In this document: piece after piece, positions 52,247 to 63,504 of the stretch
How positions within the stretch are numbered: the first letter of the stretch is position 1
How the letters are laid out: every line of letters starts with the position of its first letter
Origin: Bolinopsis microptera
Lineage: Eukaryota > Ctenophora > Tentaculata > Lobata > Bolinopsidae
Assembly (NCBI RefSeq): GCF_026151205.1
Contig: NC_087078.1
Coordinates: 17,129,118 to 17,193,117 of the forward strand
Length of the DNA stretch: 64,000 bases
Direction of reading: 5' to 3'
Notes under the pieces: generated by a model
What the model saw: only the letters and a program-made list of their open reading frames with translations
Databases searched by the model: none
Told to the model about the DNA's origin: nothing
Translations under genes and position numbers: made by a program

Positions 52247-54754
52247 CTATTCATTAAAAAAGTTGTTGCAATTAGTACGCCTTTCATAATGCCTGGGAAG
52301 TAGCTTCTTATCTATATCAACATCATAACCAATGTATCCAAATGCTGTTGCATCATTACCCAACCACATGTAAACATACTGTTTGAGGATATACGGGAGG
52401 TTTTGCCACATGGTTTGAACTTCTCCTTTACTCATTACCCCTGAGTGTGTTATTTTGAACTTCAACTTGATAATTACCTCTTACAATGAAAATAGTCAAA
52501 TGAGGAATAATAGCTGTTTGTTAACTTTTTGATTCACTTTTTCAGTTTTTCGCCCGAGTAGAAACTTTTAAAAGTACCACCAGCCAGTCAAAGCTTGTTC
52601 ATATTCATCAGCTTTCATTACAGATGGTTAATGGTTATTAGCTTGCTAATTGCTATTGACCAGCTTTTAGCATGTCTGGTGCCTAGATGCCAAATTGTCC
52701 CTCTTTACATATTGAGGCTTGCCAGGAATAACAAAGGACGTGAATTACCTGTCTGTGTACTCGCTATTTGCAGTAAATCGTACTCTATCCCTAGTTTATT
52801 CTTCAGAAATTCAAAGTCGCTGTCCATTGTTTCAACAGTACCTATAAAGTCGTAACTGAAATTGTATAGTGTTTTTTTAATATTCTAACAAGCTGACATA
52901 TTTCATATTCAGTCCCAATTCTACAGCCTCTGCCAGGTAAGGCAGTAAGCTAAATACAGCACTAATTATTTCACTAGAAAATCGGTAGATTATTTAAGGC
53001 TGCTCTCTGTGTTTAAATAAAATGAGCAAATTACTTTCAGTTACAGCTTTGATACATACTTTATCCTGCAATGGTCACACATACTAAGCATGTCATTGAA
53101 ATGAGTATTGACTATCAGATCTTTCTGAAAAAAAGCAACAATTTTAATTTCCCGTGGAAAATTGGTGCAAATACCCGCCAAACTCGTTTAAAATTCAATA
53201 CTGATAAGTGATATAGAAACTGCTGCTTCGATTCCAAAAATGTACAATCCCCAACAATATCTATTGTCTATGGATAGTATGTTAATTGAGCTACATTATT
53301 CATTACTTACCAGCACATCACCCTTGAAATCTTGAGGCATGAATATGGCGATCAAGAAAAATATACCGAGGGTGACGAATTCTTCACCTTTTTTACAATG
53401 GTGCTCCACTTCCTGCTCCATAAAGGAGTATATCTGCAATGAACATCTGTTACTGGTCAACTTACTTTACAAATTTACTTTTACTCGTATAAAATCTTCA
53501 GCACTATAGATATTATTTAAGAACTGCTTTAAGAACAAGAATTGCGCCCGTTGTTTCGTTTTGGCGGACGCTAGATTTCCATTTCACATTTACTATAAAT
53601 TTAAGTATAAGCTCCAATCAGCTCACTTCAGTGCTTCATGATAATAATATTGATAAATTATGCATTAAGTACAGGAAACACTTGAAATTCAGTTCAATTG
53701 CCAAAGAACTTAACTTGTAAAGCAAAGTACTTAAATTGTAAGCAAAGGTAACTATACTGAATACTCGTGTACACATCAATACACTACGCGTGCCACGTAC
53801 AAATTGGGCTTATAACCTAATATTATACATTACATCGTATACATTAAAACACAGTTGCGCCGCGCATTCATGGATCACAGGCTATCTATACATCACATCT
53901 CCGCAAGCAATCCTCGCGCGCGCAACTTTTTCGTTGCATGGTTACTAACGGAAGTAAGGAAGGACTGACGCGACGACATATTCAGACCCACCTACTGCAA
54001 TCTCCAAAATCCACGTTTTTCTGCAAAAACGTCCATTCGTAACCTTTCACTATTGCCTTTTTTCAAAAGGGTGAAAAGGAAAAAATAAAACATACTTCTT
54101 TTGGCACAATGTCACCGTCAGGTCGTATCGCCATTAATTCCTCAACACACGAGCACATCTCTATTGCTCTTTTAGTTCTGTACACTTTAAACGAGTGATC
54201 TTCCGAGGTTCCTACAATATAATCCATATAATGTAAAGTTTAGTGGACCACAACTAATGCAATGTATCGTTGGTAAATAATTTGATGGATTAGTTTAAGT
54301 AATTTAATTCAGTTTGTTTAACTAATTATTCCAAATCCTCAAACATAAACTTTTCCAGAACCTGTGAATTTGTCTCTATATCCTGAGAGTAGTCGTGATA
54401 AAGGATCCCTTACAAACGTTATCTTGTAATATTCATCGTTTATCGTCCTGACCATTCTTTTACGATTCCTCTGATAAATATGAAAATGTCAAGTCTCCAG
54501 ACATCTAAAATCCTGGATCATTCAAATCACTTCATGATACACAAAATAAACAGCGGCTTGTAACAACTTTCAACTTCTGAACTCTCCATTTTACACTCTC
54601 GGTAAACTTTTACCCACCTCTGGTTTTCTGTAGTAATAAACTGTGCCTCCATCGTCCCAGTACTCCTTGCTGTGAGGGTATGTCATGTTCTTTGCTTCCT
54701 CCTCTGTGATTAGTCCTCTCATTTGTAAGATAAGAGTCTTCCAGTTGGATGAAC
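52247..54754 (-). CDS. Carbohydrate sulfotransferase (CHST8-14/Sulfotransfer_2 type), 3' seven exons
   Basis: Golgi type II enzymes of this family move sulfate from P A P S to sugar chains. Exons in gene order: 54618-54754, 54362-54470, 54096-54211, 53311-53433, 53060-53124, 52749-52855, 52247-52440 (stop). Phases match throughout. The 5'-phosphosulfate site appears as GSSNWKTLILQMRG and the 3'-phosphate site as ITFVRDPLSRLLSGYRDKF. The downstream HFNDMLSMCDHCRIK, YDFIGTVETMDSDFEFL and final FGYIGYDVDID match the HW..LC..C..YDFIGK.ET and FGY pattern of the family. The first visible exon starts in phase 1 right at the PAPS loop, so the transmembrane anchor and stem exons are missing. They would lie at higher coordinates but were not found before the neighbouring LINE and LamG gene. 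Confidence 0.88.
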
Positions 54755-55318
54755 CTTATGGGAAATAAGAATAGAAAACACTGTTTTCTGAAAACAGGAA
54801 TCTATTTCTATGATTTTTATTAACTATTGAAATTTCAGAGAATTATTATCCCTATGATTTTCCCGAAAGAAGAACATCACTCAAGGAAATATTGGGTTCG
54901 CATAATATGGGGCTTTTAAAAAGATAAGCCACTTGATCAACAGACAGTTCATGGAAATAAAACCTCCTTTTTTATGATTCGTTCGTAAGTGCGGCAAAAT
55001 TCTTGTTGGTACTTATATAAGTTTGAACAGCCGTTAGTTTTAAGGTTGGCACCTGTCTGGATATGAGTATTTAAATAAAATTATCATTACGATGGCTTAC
55101 ATTCGGGTCAAAGTGCTGGAAAGTACAACTGCTGCCCCTTCTACTCCCTTTACACATTTTTATTTCTATTAAGACTCATCAGAAGTCGTTCAGCATGTTT
55201 ATTTTCAGTTCAAATTATTCTAATTCAATTAGATGACAGGAACAAAAAATAGTCATGTTGGGATTTTTACAAAATTTGCACATATATATCAGCTTTAAAA
55301 TAAATTGATTCGTTTTAA
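54755..55318. other. Non-coding; upstream of visible sulfotransferase exons
   Basis: I searched this stretch on the minus strand for the missing N-terminal exon ending in a PKVG-like motif and found none. From about 55257 the sequence matches 62692 onwards and belongs to the segmental duplication. Confidence 0.5.
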
Positions 55319-55355
55319 TACTTTCAACACTACTATATAACAAATAATTTGAGGT

Positions 55356-56327
55356 ATGACACGCGGAAAGAGTACACGATCCAGAAATGTCAAGAGAAGT
55401 CCAGAAAAGATCGGTGGGACAACAGATAATGGTGAAATTGACGACGAAGAAGATCGCAGCTGTGAATGTAGAAAATATATTGAGGAGGAGTTTTCTTTGG
55501 CATGTGCAACTTGCGAAATGTACTGGCACTACTGCTGTGTTGGGCTTACAGGATTAACGCAGGAAGAAGGTGACCGCTTGACTAACTGGCGCTGCCAAAA
55601 TTGCTTTATCTCCCCCCACATCAAGGGCACGAGGAGCCAGTCCACAAATCCAGACAGTGAAGAAACCAAGACCCTGAGAAATGTTATTAGAGAAGAACTT
55701 GAGGCCCTAACTCCGTGTATCAGAGGAATTGTTGAAGATTCTGTGAGTCATACCAGTTCTTCTAATGATTCATCTGAAAAACCAAAAGAAATCACAAAAA
55801 TAGTGAACCAGGCTTTCAAATCCTGGGCAGATGTGACTGCAAATAGTCAAAAGAAAGTTATTGAAGAAATGAGCATACAGCAAGCTTCACAAAGTGTTGT
55901 CAGTAAAGTTCAGACAAAGATGCACACTGATGCATATGAGCGGAATTTAAGGAAGCTCAATCTGTGTGTTTTGAATGTACCAGAGAGCAAGAAAGCTAAC
56001 TCCAAGCTACGTCAGGAAGAGGACTCGAATTTCTGCAAGGAGACATTAAAGATTGAAAAAAGTGACTTTATCAGTTGCCATCGTGCAGGTAAAGTGGATT
56101 CAGACAAGCCAGACTCCTGTCGGCCATTGATCATCCAGACAGCTGACCAGGAGTCAGTTAACTATTATTCCAACCATGGCAAGGGCTGGAAAGAGTCATC
56201 ATACTGGATAAATCTGGATCTCTGCAGAGCAGACCGAGAGATCCGTTTTTTAGCCAGAGAAGAGAGGAAGAAGAGGCGGGAAGAAGCAGAGAAGAAAAAG
56301 ACAGAGAAGAAGGCGGAGAAGAAGTAA
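55356..56327 (+). CDS. LINE ORF1 protein with PHD finger
   Basis: 323 aa. The N-terminal region (about 35-90) has a PHD-like Cys/His pattern: SCECRKYI, LACATCEMYWHYCC, and NWRCQNC. The middle is acidic and probably coiled. From about 195 the sequence RNLRKLNLCVLNVPESK resembles the RNA-binding (RRM-like) region of LINE ORF1 proteins. The tail is a Lys/Glu-rich helix (EERKKRREEAEKKK). Such PHD-bearing ORF1 proteins are known from CR1-type LINEs. It probably binds element RNA. The frame is intact, and ORF2 begins 30 bp after the stop. Confidence 0.85.
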   Translation: MTRGKSTRSRNVKRSPEKIGGTTDNGEIDDEEDRSCECRKYIEEEFSLACATCEMYWHYCCVGLTGLTQEEGDRLTNWRCQNCFISPHIKGTRSQSTNPDSEETKTLRNVIREELEALTPCIRGIVEDSVSHTSSSNDSSEKPKEITKIVNQAFKSWADVTANSQKKVIEEMSIQQASQSVVSKVQTKMHTDAYERNLRKLNLCVLNVPESKKANSKLRQEEDSNFCKETLKIEKSDFISCHRAGKVDSDKPDSCRPLIIQTADQESVNYYSNHGKGWKESSYWINLDLCRADREIRFLAREERKKRREEAEKKKTEKKAEKK

Positions 56328-56356
56328 ATAGCAGTAACAAAGAATGTAGTCAGCCC

Positions 56357-59300
56357 ATGAATATTTTTTATACTAATGCTAATGGACTATTTAATAAAAT
56401 TGATGAACTAAAATGTATTCTATCAGTTTATAAATCTATTCATGTAATCTGCATTACAGAAACTCATTTTAATAGTGATATTTTAGATGCTGAAATTTTT
56501 ATTGAAGGTTTTAGTATGTTTAGAAAAGACAGAGATTTTAAAATCGATAACTCCACTAGCAACATAAGTGGAGGTGGAGGTTCTATTATTTATATTAAAA
56601 ACAGTTGTAATGCGTCATTAGTGAGCTCATTTTTAAAAGCACCAGACTCTTTAGCTATTAATGTCAATACCTCTGGTGGATTGATTAGTATTTGCTGTAT
56701 TTATAGGTCTACTTCTTTGAATTTAGAACAGAACAATATGTTATTATCTTGCATCAAGAACATATCTAGTGAAAAGAATGTTTTTGAAACCATTATCATA
56801 GGAGATTTTAACCTACCTAATGTATCATGGGAAACTGGTAGTGTAAATAGTGGTATTTCTAGTAAGAATCAGGTTTTAATGATTCAACAAAAGTATATTG
56901 ATTTATTTAATGACAGTGGTTTGACGTGGTACTTTACTAACGAAACAACCAGAAGACGGCTTGTGAAAGATACTCTCCAGGAGAGTCTTCTTGATCAGGT
57001 TTTGTATACAAATGATGCTCTTGTCAACGGTTGTAAGATCGTTTCTCCGCTTGGCAAAAGTGATCATGTTGGGATACTTGTCGAACTGGTTGTTTCGCCC
57101 AATACTAACAAAAGTCCCAAACAAAAGATTTTAAAGCCTATTTGGGGTAAGATTTCCTCAGAAGAGTTATTTAACTTTAGTATGAATAATATTGACTGGG
57201 ATTATAGTTGTAAAAATAATGTTCAAGATATGTGGGTTGAACTACATAGTAAATTGGAGTCTGTTGCTGCAGCTGTCCCAGCTGCTTCGGTTTATCTCGA
57301 CAACAGACCTGTCAAGTTGCCATGGAGTACAACTGCACTTAAAAGAATGAGGAAGAACAAGGACAGAGCATGGGCTGAATTTGATATTAATCCTTCTTAT
57401 ATTAACTTGAGCTGTGCAAATAGCAAGCAGCATAATTTTGAGGTGGCAGAGATTAAAGCTAAAGTAAATTATGAAAAGAAGATTACATCTAATTTAAAAC
57501 AGAATTGTAAATCTTTTTACTCGTATTTGCGTAATAAACGTCAAGTGAAATCAAGTGTTGTTTCTTTGGATAGAGGAGATGGTACACGCACAAATAGTTC
57601 ATCTGAGTCAGCTGAGGTACTTGCTAGTGCCTTTAGTTCTGTGTTTGTGCGTGAACCACCTGGCCCTCTTCCCCAAAATGAGAGTTATAACAAAGAGGTG
57701 ATTGATGATATGGAAATTAGCAGTTCTGATATCAAGAAGCAGCTTTTAAAGCTTAATGTTTTTAAGAGTTCTGGTCCGGATGGCGTTCATCCAAAGTTGT
57801 TGAAATCTTTAGCATACGATGAAATGTTTGTTGAAGCTGTTACTAAATTATTTGTTAAATGTTCAGAAACAGGAGTCCTGCCTGACATTTGGAAGACAGC
57901 ATCTGTTGTAGCATTGTTCAAAAAGGGTGTTAAATCTGATCCCTTAAATTATAGACCTGTCTCATTAACTTGTATTTTGTGCAAAGTTTATGAAAAGTTG
58001 GTGAGGGCACATTTATTAACATTTTTAGATAGAAGAACGAATTTCAAAGCATCAGCATGGATTTGTGAAGGGTAAATCTTGTCTATCTAATCTCTTAGAG
58101 ACATTTGATAATATTCTTGATATTTTAGACGAAGGTGCTCCTGTTGATCTTTTGTATTTTGATTTTAGTAAAGCTTTCGATACAGTCCCCCACTTTAGAC
58201 TTCTATCTAAATTGGAGGGGTTTGGGGTCAAGGGAAAAGTTTTAGATGTTATAAAAGACTTTCTGACAGACAGAACCATGAGGGTTTGTGTAGAAGGACA
58301 ATGGTCTGAGGTGAAACACGTATTATCTGGTGTTCCCCAGGGGTCAGTATTAGGTCCTTTGTTATTTATTCTTTATATAAACGATTTACCTGACAATGTT
58401 AAAAATAAGATTAAATTATTTGCAGATGATCTCAAGTTAGTTTGTAATGCAGCTAACCATAAAAGTGTATCAGATGATATTTTAGAACTCGAAATTTGGG
58501 AGAGTATTTGGCACTTAAACTTCAATCCTGCCAAGTGTAAAGTAGTCCATATTAATCTGAATAATAATCCTAACTCGAATTATATTGTAAATGGAGTAGA
58601 ACTAGAAGTATCTGCACAGGAAAAAGATTTGGGGGTTATTACCCATAGCTCCTTGCTTTGGAATGAACAGATAAAAGCATGTATTTCTAAAGCAAATCGT
58701 ATGATCTGCTGGATTGTAAGGAACTTAGTTATTAGAGAAAAGGTTGTAATGATAGCTATTTATAAAGCTTTGATAAGACCTCATCTTGAGTATTGTGTCC
58801 AATTGTGGAATCCAGTTGCGGCTCATGGAAGTTGGGGGACTGTTTTGGAGCTGGAGAGCGTCCAGAGGCGGTTTACCCGTCTTATTGATGAGGTGGGTAC
58901 TCTGGATATCCTCAATTTGACAACGCTGGCAGAGCGGCGAATACGCGGGGACCTTATTGAAGCTTTTAAAGTAACTAGTGGTTTGACTGAATATGGATCG
59001 GGTTTGTTCAGAATGAGCAGATCTGGTCTTAATCTAGTTTCAACCAATAGGTGTAGTAAGAGTGTAACTAAAGTTAAGAATCTCCAGTCGTCTTTTCTTC
59101 TGGAGCGAGTCATTCCTTACTGGAACAAACTCCCTTCAGATGTCAAGAACTGCTCGACAGTTTTAAGCTTTAAAGTTAGGTTGGAAAGATTTAAGAAAGA
59201 AATGATTTCTAAAAACAGTGTAAATGATTTTTATTTTTGGAATGTTTCGAACGAAGTTTTAGGGAAAATTGAAGGACCCAGTTATTTAAGCAATAAGGAG

Positions 59301-59381
59301 ACACATAATGAATATCTTTGGTTTCATCCTTTTGTGGCAAAGAAACGTTTTATAAATCTTTATTCCACTGGGAAGTTTTAA
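56357..59381 (+). pseudogene. LINE ORF2: endonuclease plus reverse transcriptase, one frameshift
   Basis: The first frame (56357-58075) carries an APE-type endonuclease: NIFYTNANGLFNKIDELK, ICITETHFNSD, IIGDFNLPNVSW, PLGKSDHVGILVEL. It runs on into the RT start (SSGPDGVHPKLLKSL, LNYRPVSLTCILCKVYEKLV). At about 58045-58065 one base is lost, and the second frame (to 59381) continues KGKSCLSNLLETFDN, LLYFDFSKAFDTVPH, SGVPQGSVLGPLLFILYIN, and catalytic FADD in KLFADDLKLV, ending LERVIPYWNKLPSDVKNCS. Apart from this shift the 1000-aa protein seems complete, so the lesion is recent. This copy cannot make active ORF2 without recoding; a sequencing indel is an alternative explanation. Confidence 0.92.
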
Positions 59382-59570
59382 TTAATTATTTATATATAAT
59401 GCAGTAGATTTTATTAATTAATAAAATTGAATTTAATAAATTATTAATGTTGATGGAAGAATATATCTATTTGAATTATTTTTCTATTTAGTGCAATGAT
59501 ATTTTTTTAGACACTTGTGATGATGTAATGTCATAATCTTTACTTACTTACTTACTTACTTTACTTTCAA

Positions 59571-60315
59571 TTATAATCATGTCTCTATCATCTCTAAAAT
59601 TCATAATACTAATAGCTCCCACGTGCATGTTACGCTCCCGTGTGCATGTTTGGCGCGGGTCAGAACTTATTGTAAAACTAAAAATAATGAATAAGTGACC
59701 CCCTTTATAGCGCTAAAACTTTTTCAACTCTAGAGTTATAAATAACTCTAGTTGAATTTAAATATTAACATTCAACTTTTAAATGTACTCAAAAAATGAT
59801 TTCTTCAAGGCACTAAGCTGCTAAAAGCAACTGAAAGAAGGTGCTATTCTACCATAAAATGTGATAATCTACTAAGGCGTGCAGTGTGCACCATATCTCT
59901 TCAAAAAGCAGCTCTAATTTAATACGTATAAAGTACTTTTTTTTTACTTGCTTATAAATTCTGACGTGTACAGACCAACATTGAACGGCGAATCGTTTAA
60001 GATCACTTTTAAGGCACTTAGTAAAAAAAAGCCTTATTAATTTTTGAAAAAAAGACAAGTTTTTGAGTTTGTTATTTTCCTCGAAAGGTCCTACATGAAT
60101 TGGTTTGCATAATTGTATATTATGATTCAGAATAAATTCATGAAAATGTTTGATTCACGAATTTTAAAATAAGTTATTGCAATGCGCGCAATTCAGGGGA
60201 GTGTGCTTTTTTCAAAGATATGAATCACGTTTTAAAAACGTTCATAAAAACAAAATGTTCATTTCTCCTTGACGAGAACTACTGTTGCTGTGTCCGTATT
60301 ACGCTTACAGATCAA
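59571..60315. repeat. 3' flank of LamG gene, part of a segmental duplication (copy 1)
   Basis: Matches 62790-63504 along its length in direct orientation (ataatcatgtctctatcatc at both starts). A minus-strand frame here (59849-60058) has a counterpart at 63075-63278, but the alignments contain indels and codon-neutral behaviour is not evident, so I treat it as non-coding. Confidence 0.85.
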
Positions 60316-62129
60316 TTAGCTCTCCGTATCGCTGTCACATGGTGAGTCTTCACGACTCACAACGTGAGTGTCTCTGAGGTGATCCGCTATCCCCGTAGTC
60401 CATTCAACTCCTACAAACTGTCCTGAAAAAACTTATTGTCATTATTTATGAGTTTTAAGTCTCAACCTCGCACGAACAATGATATAAACTTAGATTAACA
60501 TGTTGAGTTTGTCTCTGGAGGCAATTATGGAATTCTTGACAATTCACTTTCAGTATGGTGAGGATAAAAGGAAACTGTTATGTTTGATTAGCATCGTTAA
60601 CTTAGTAAAACAGAATTCGTCAATAAACAAATGCCCCTCGGCCCCAATGGCCATTTCCCAGTTTCGGATTAGTATAACTTACTAAGCATCGGAATTGACA
60701 TTTGTTCGAAGACGTCGCACACAGGTTCTCTGTGGTACTGGCTGAAGTGGTTGACAACACCTTCAGTTATATTCACACCGACGAACTTCCCTGAAAATTT
60801 GAAGTCTGTTTATGAAATCATCATGCCCTTAGACATAAGTGTGCGTTACCTTAGCGAACTTTATCTGAACCGGAACGGTCATACATCCGGGGCACTCTCG
60901 TGGCACTGTCTAGTCGTGTTAATGCACATTACACATGTTCAGAGATTGGCGTGAATCCTGATAAGAAGAGTCAATAATAAAAGAAGTTTACACTTACCCA
61001 ACATTCCCCAACTGGAAGACAGTTGCTGGAACAGTTCCTCCGTGAGCACCTTGTTAAAGTAGGGGGTGGTGTATAGGACATCCCACCTGGTGATGTTGTG
61101 GAATGTTCTGGCGGTCTCCAGCTGGGTCAGTGTGTTTGTTAGGGAAGTTGAGCAGGTATCCAGCTGCTCCCCTGTCTTGTTGTGCTGAGCTGACTCTATC
61201 TGCAGCTCGCTCTCCGTTCTTTCGAGTTTACCTTTTACTGTCCCTAGCTCTTCATGGGTAGAATTCAGTTCTTCTTGGGTGGAATTCAGTTCTTCTTGGG
61301 TGGAATTCAGTTCACCTCTCACATCTCCTAGCTCTTTTAGGGTGGTATTCAGTTTCACCACCGTCCAACTAAGTTGACTCTCTGTTTCGTTCAGCCGTCC
61401 GGTAACATTCGTCAGCCTCTCTTGTGACCTCCTCAATAGAGTTTTTAAACACTCCATATCATTATAAATATCTATCTCTACCTCTCTCACAGAACCGCTC
61501 CTGGACTGGGACAGTATGTATTCCCATCGCAGATCACCAGTTCCAGAGAATTCTGTAAGGTCCAAACACATTCCACCATCTGCTATTTTCTTTACATCCG
61601 CCGAGCTGAGTGCTTTAGAGAAAATGTTGAACTGATAGAACTGGCCTCCGAATATAAACCCAGAAAGTGAACTGGTATGGAGTTGATTGAAGTACAGAGT
61701 TCCTCCCATTTTCAATGTTCTTCCAGAGTCGGTCGTACCTGTGCCTATCAAGTTACCATCCAGATACAGGTTGGTGCTCCTCGAGGCGAGTGACCAAGTA
61801 ATACAGTAGTTAAACCAGCTCCCGACAGGTGTTGTGAACACACTCTGCTTACCGTTCAAATCTCCATCTCCTAAAAAGTGGTTGTAAACCCCGTTAGAAC
61901 TTATATGGATCTCATTACCCGGTTCGTAGTCAAACACGAACGGGTAGTCGGCAGATGTGTCTACACGTTTTATCCAAGTGCAGATGGAGAAGGAGTCTTG
62001 GAACGGGGCCATATTATACTTAAATGCAATGTAGTCATTAGTGGAGGCACCAAAGTGAAGAGCAGTATACTGCCTATCATCAGAGGCAACAGCAGACAAG
62101 ACGATGACGACGATCAACAAGAGGAACAT
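60316..62129 (-). CDS. Secreted LamG-like and coiled-coil protein, 3 exons
   Basis: Exons in gene order: 60998-62129, 60683-60790, 60316-60422 (stop TAA). Phases match (all 1) and give 448 aa. A signal peptide (MFLLLIVVIVLSAVAS) precedes a LamG/concanavalin-like domain of about 180 aa (SICTWIKR, NYCITWS, NLYLDGNLIGTG, FGGQFYQFNIFSKALS, DGGMCLDL). Next is a long helical coiled-coil region (about 230-345) with tandem NSTQEEL/NSTHEEL units and several N-glycosylation sites. The C-terminal exons carry two related segments, KFVGVNITEGVVNHF and QFVGVEWTTGIADHL, hinting at an internal duplication. Probably secreted and oligomeric; the ligand is unknown. A second copy of the last exons lies 3.19 kb upstream. 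It could belong to a cnidarian-type pentraxin/LamG lectin expansion (inference). Confidence 0.85.
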
Positions 62130-62691
62130 AACTGCGGTTTGCGAGCGAGAATTGAAGCTTCTATTATCTAGTCAGAGTATGCGGAGGTGTCATACAAAAG
62201 TTGGAACGTTCGGGAACAGAGCTGATTGCTCTTAACATGAATTTAACCTGAACCGCTAATTTTTAACACTAGATAACACAACAAGGTGGCACAGCAAACC
62301 TCATAAAACCAACATTCTCGAACTTGATAATATATCCTGCATATTTTACGATTATGCGAGGGTTTACCCCAAGTTCGGAAACCTTATCGTGGGTAATATT
62401 ATTCATTAATTACTCAAGATAATGGTAGTATGTTGGGATATGAATTAGAAAGTTGAAATCTGTTGATAATCGTAGGTATAAGGATAATTAACACTTTTAA
62501 TTCACTCTTAGTCTTCCAATCTGCAACGCATCTAATAATAATTACTTATTAGCATTACTAATGGTAATAAATGAAAGTTGTTAACTAATTTCTCGACTAC
62601 AAATAAATACATATGTTTAGGATGTGGTGTGACAGATTCAATATATTATGATATATTTTGATGTTGCCACGGGTACCAATTCATGCCAGCC
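62130..62691. other. Putative promoter region of the LamG gene
   Basis: AT-rich, non-coding, 5' of the signal-peptide exon. No clear TATA/initiator pair could be assigned. Confidence 0.35.
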
Positions 62692-63504
62692 CGTTGAGAT
62701 TTTTACAAAAGTTGCACACAATTTGTGCCAGCAAAATACGTGCCACTAATACGTAATATATATCAGCTTCAAAATAATTTGATTTGTCAATAATAATCAT
62801 GTCTCTATCATCTCTAAAATTCACAATACTAATAGCTCCCACGTGCATGTTTGGCTCCCGTGTGTGTGTTAAGTGTTTGGCGCAGGTCAGAACTTATTAT
62901 AAAACTAAAAATAATGAATGAGTGGCCCCCTTTATAGCACTAAATCTTTTTCAACTCTAGAGTTATAAATAACTCTTGTTGAATTTAAATATAAACATTA
63001 CATTTTTAAATGTAATATAAAAATGATTTCTTCAAACACTAAGCTGCTAAAAGCAACTGAAAGAAGGTGCTATTCTACCATAAAATGTGGTAATCTACTA
63101 AGGCGTGCAGTGTGCACCATATCTCTTCAAAAAGCACCTCTAATTTATTACTTATAAAATAATTTTTTACTTGCTTATAGATTCTGACGTGTAAAGACCA
63201 AAATTGAACGGCGAATCGTTTAAGATCACTTATAAATGAGCACCTTGTAAAACAATCTTTCCTCGAAAGGTCCTCCATGAATTGGTTTGCACAATTGCAT
63301 ATTATGATTCAAAATATATTCATGAAAATGGTTTGGTTACGAATTTTAAAATAATTTATCGCAAATTGCAATGCGTGCAATTTGGGGAGTGTGCTTTTTT
63401 CAAAGATATGAATCACGCCTTTAAAAACGTTCATAAAAACAAAATGTTTATTTCTCCTTGACGAGGACTACTGTTGCTATGTCCGTATTACGGTTACAGA
63501 TCAG
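62692..63504. repeat. Segmental duplication, copy 2 (lacks the LINE)
   Basis: Direct-orientation homologue of 55257-55318 plus 59571-60315. The join at about 62775-62790 corresponds to the LINE insertion point. It is not perfectly clean: about 10 bp differ around the target. Confidence 0.85.

Larger units (their letters stand above)
55319..59570 (+). mobile_element. Near full-length CR1-type LINE with target duplication
   Basis: The element occupies about 55328-59561, between 9-bp copies of tactttcaa (55319-55327 and 59562-59570). It ends in a (ttac)n tail (about 59540-59561), typical of CR1-group LINEs. ORF1 and ORF2 are both present and in order. The related sequence at about 62775-62790 lacks the element, which gives a paralogous near-empty site and confirms the boundaries. 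Confidence 0.93.

Noticed and set aside
59849-63278. Paired minus-strand frames ending LHALVDYHILW (59849-60058 and 63075-63278)
   Set aside because: Both lie in the duplicated 3' flank of the LamG gene. Similarity is explained by the DNA duplication, and the frames differ by indels.
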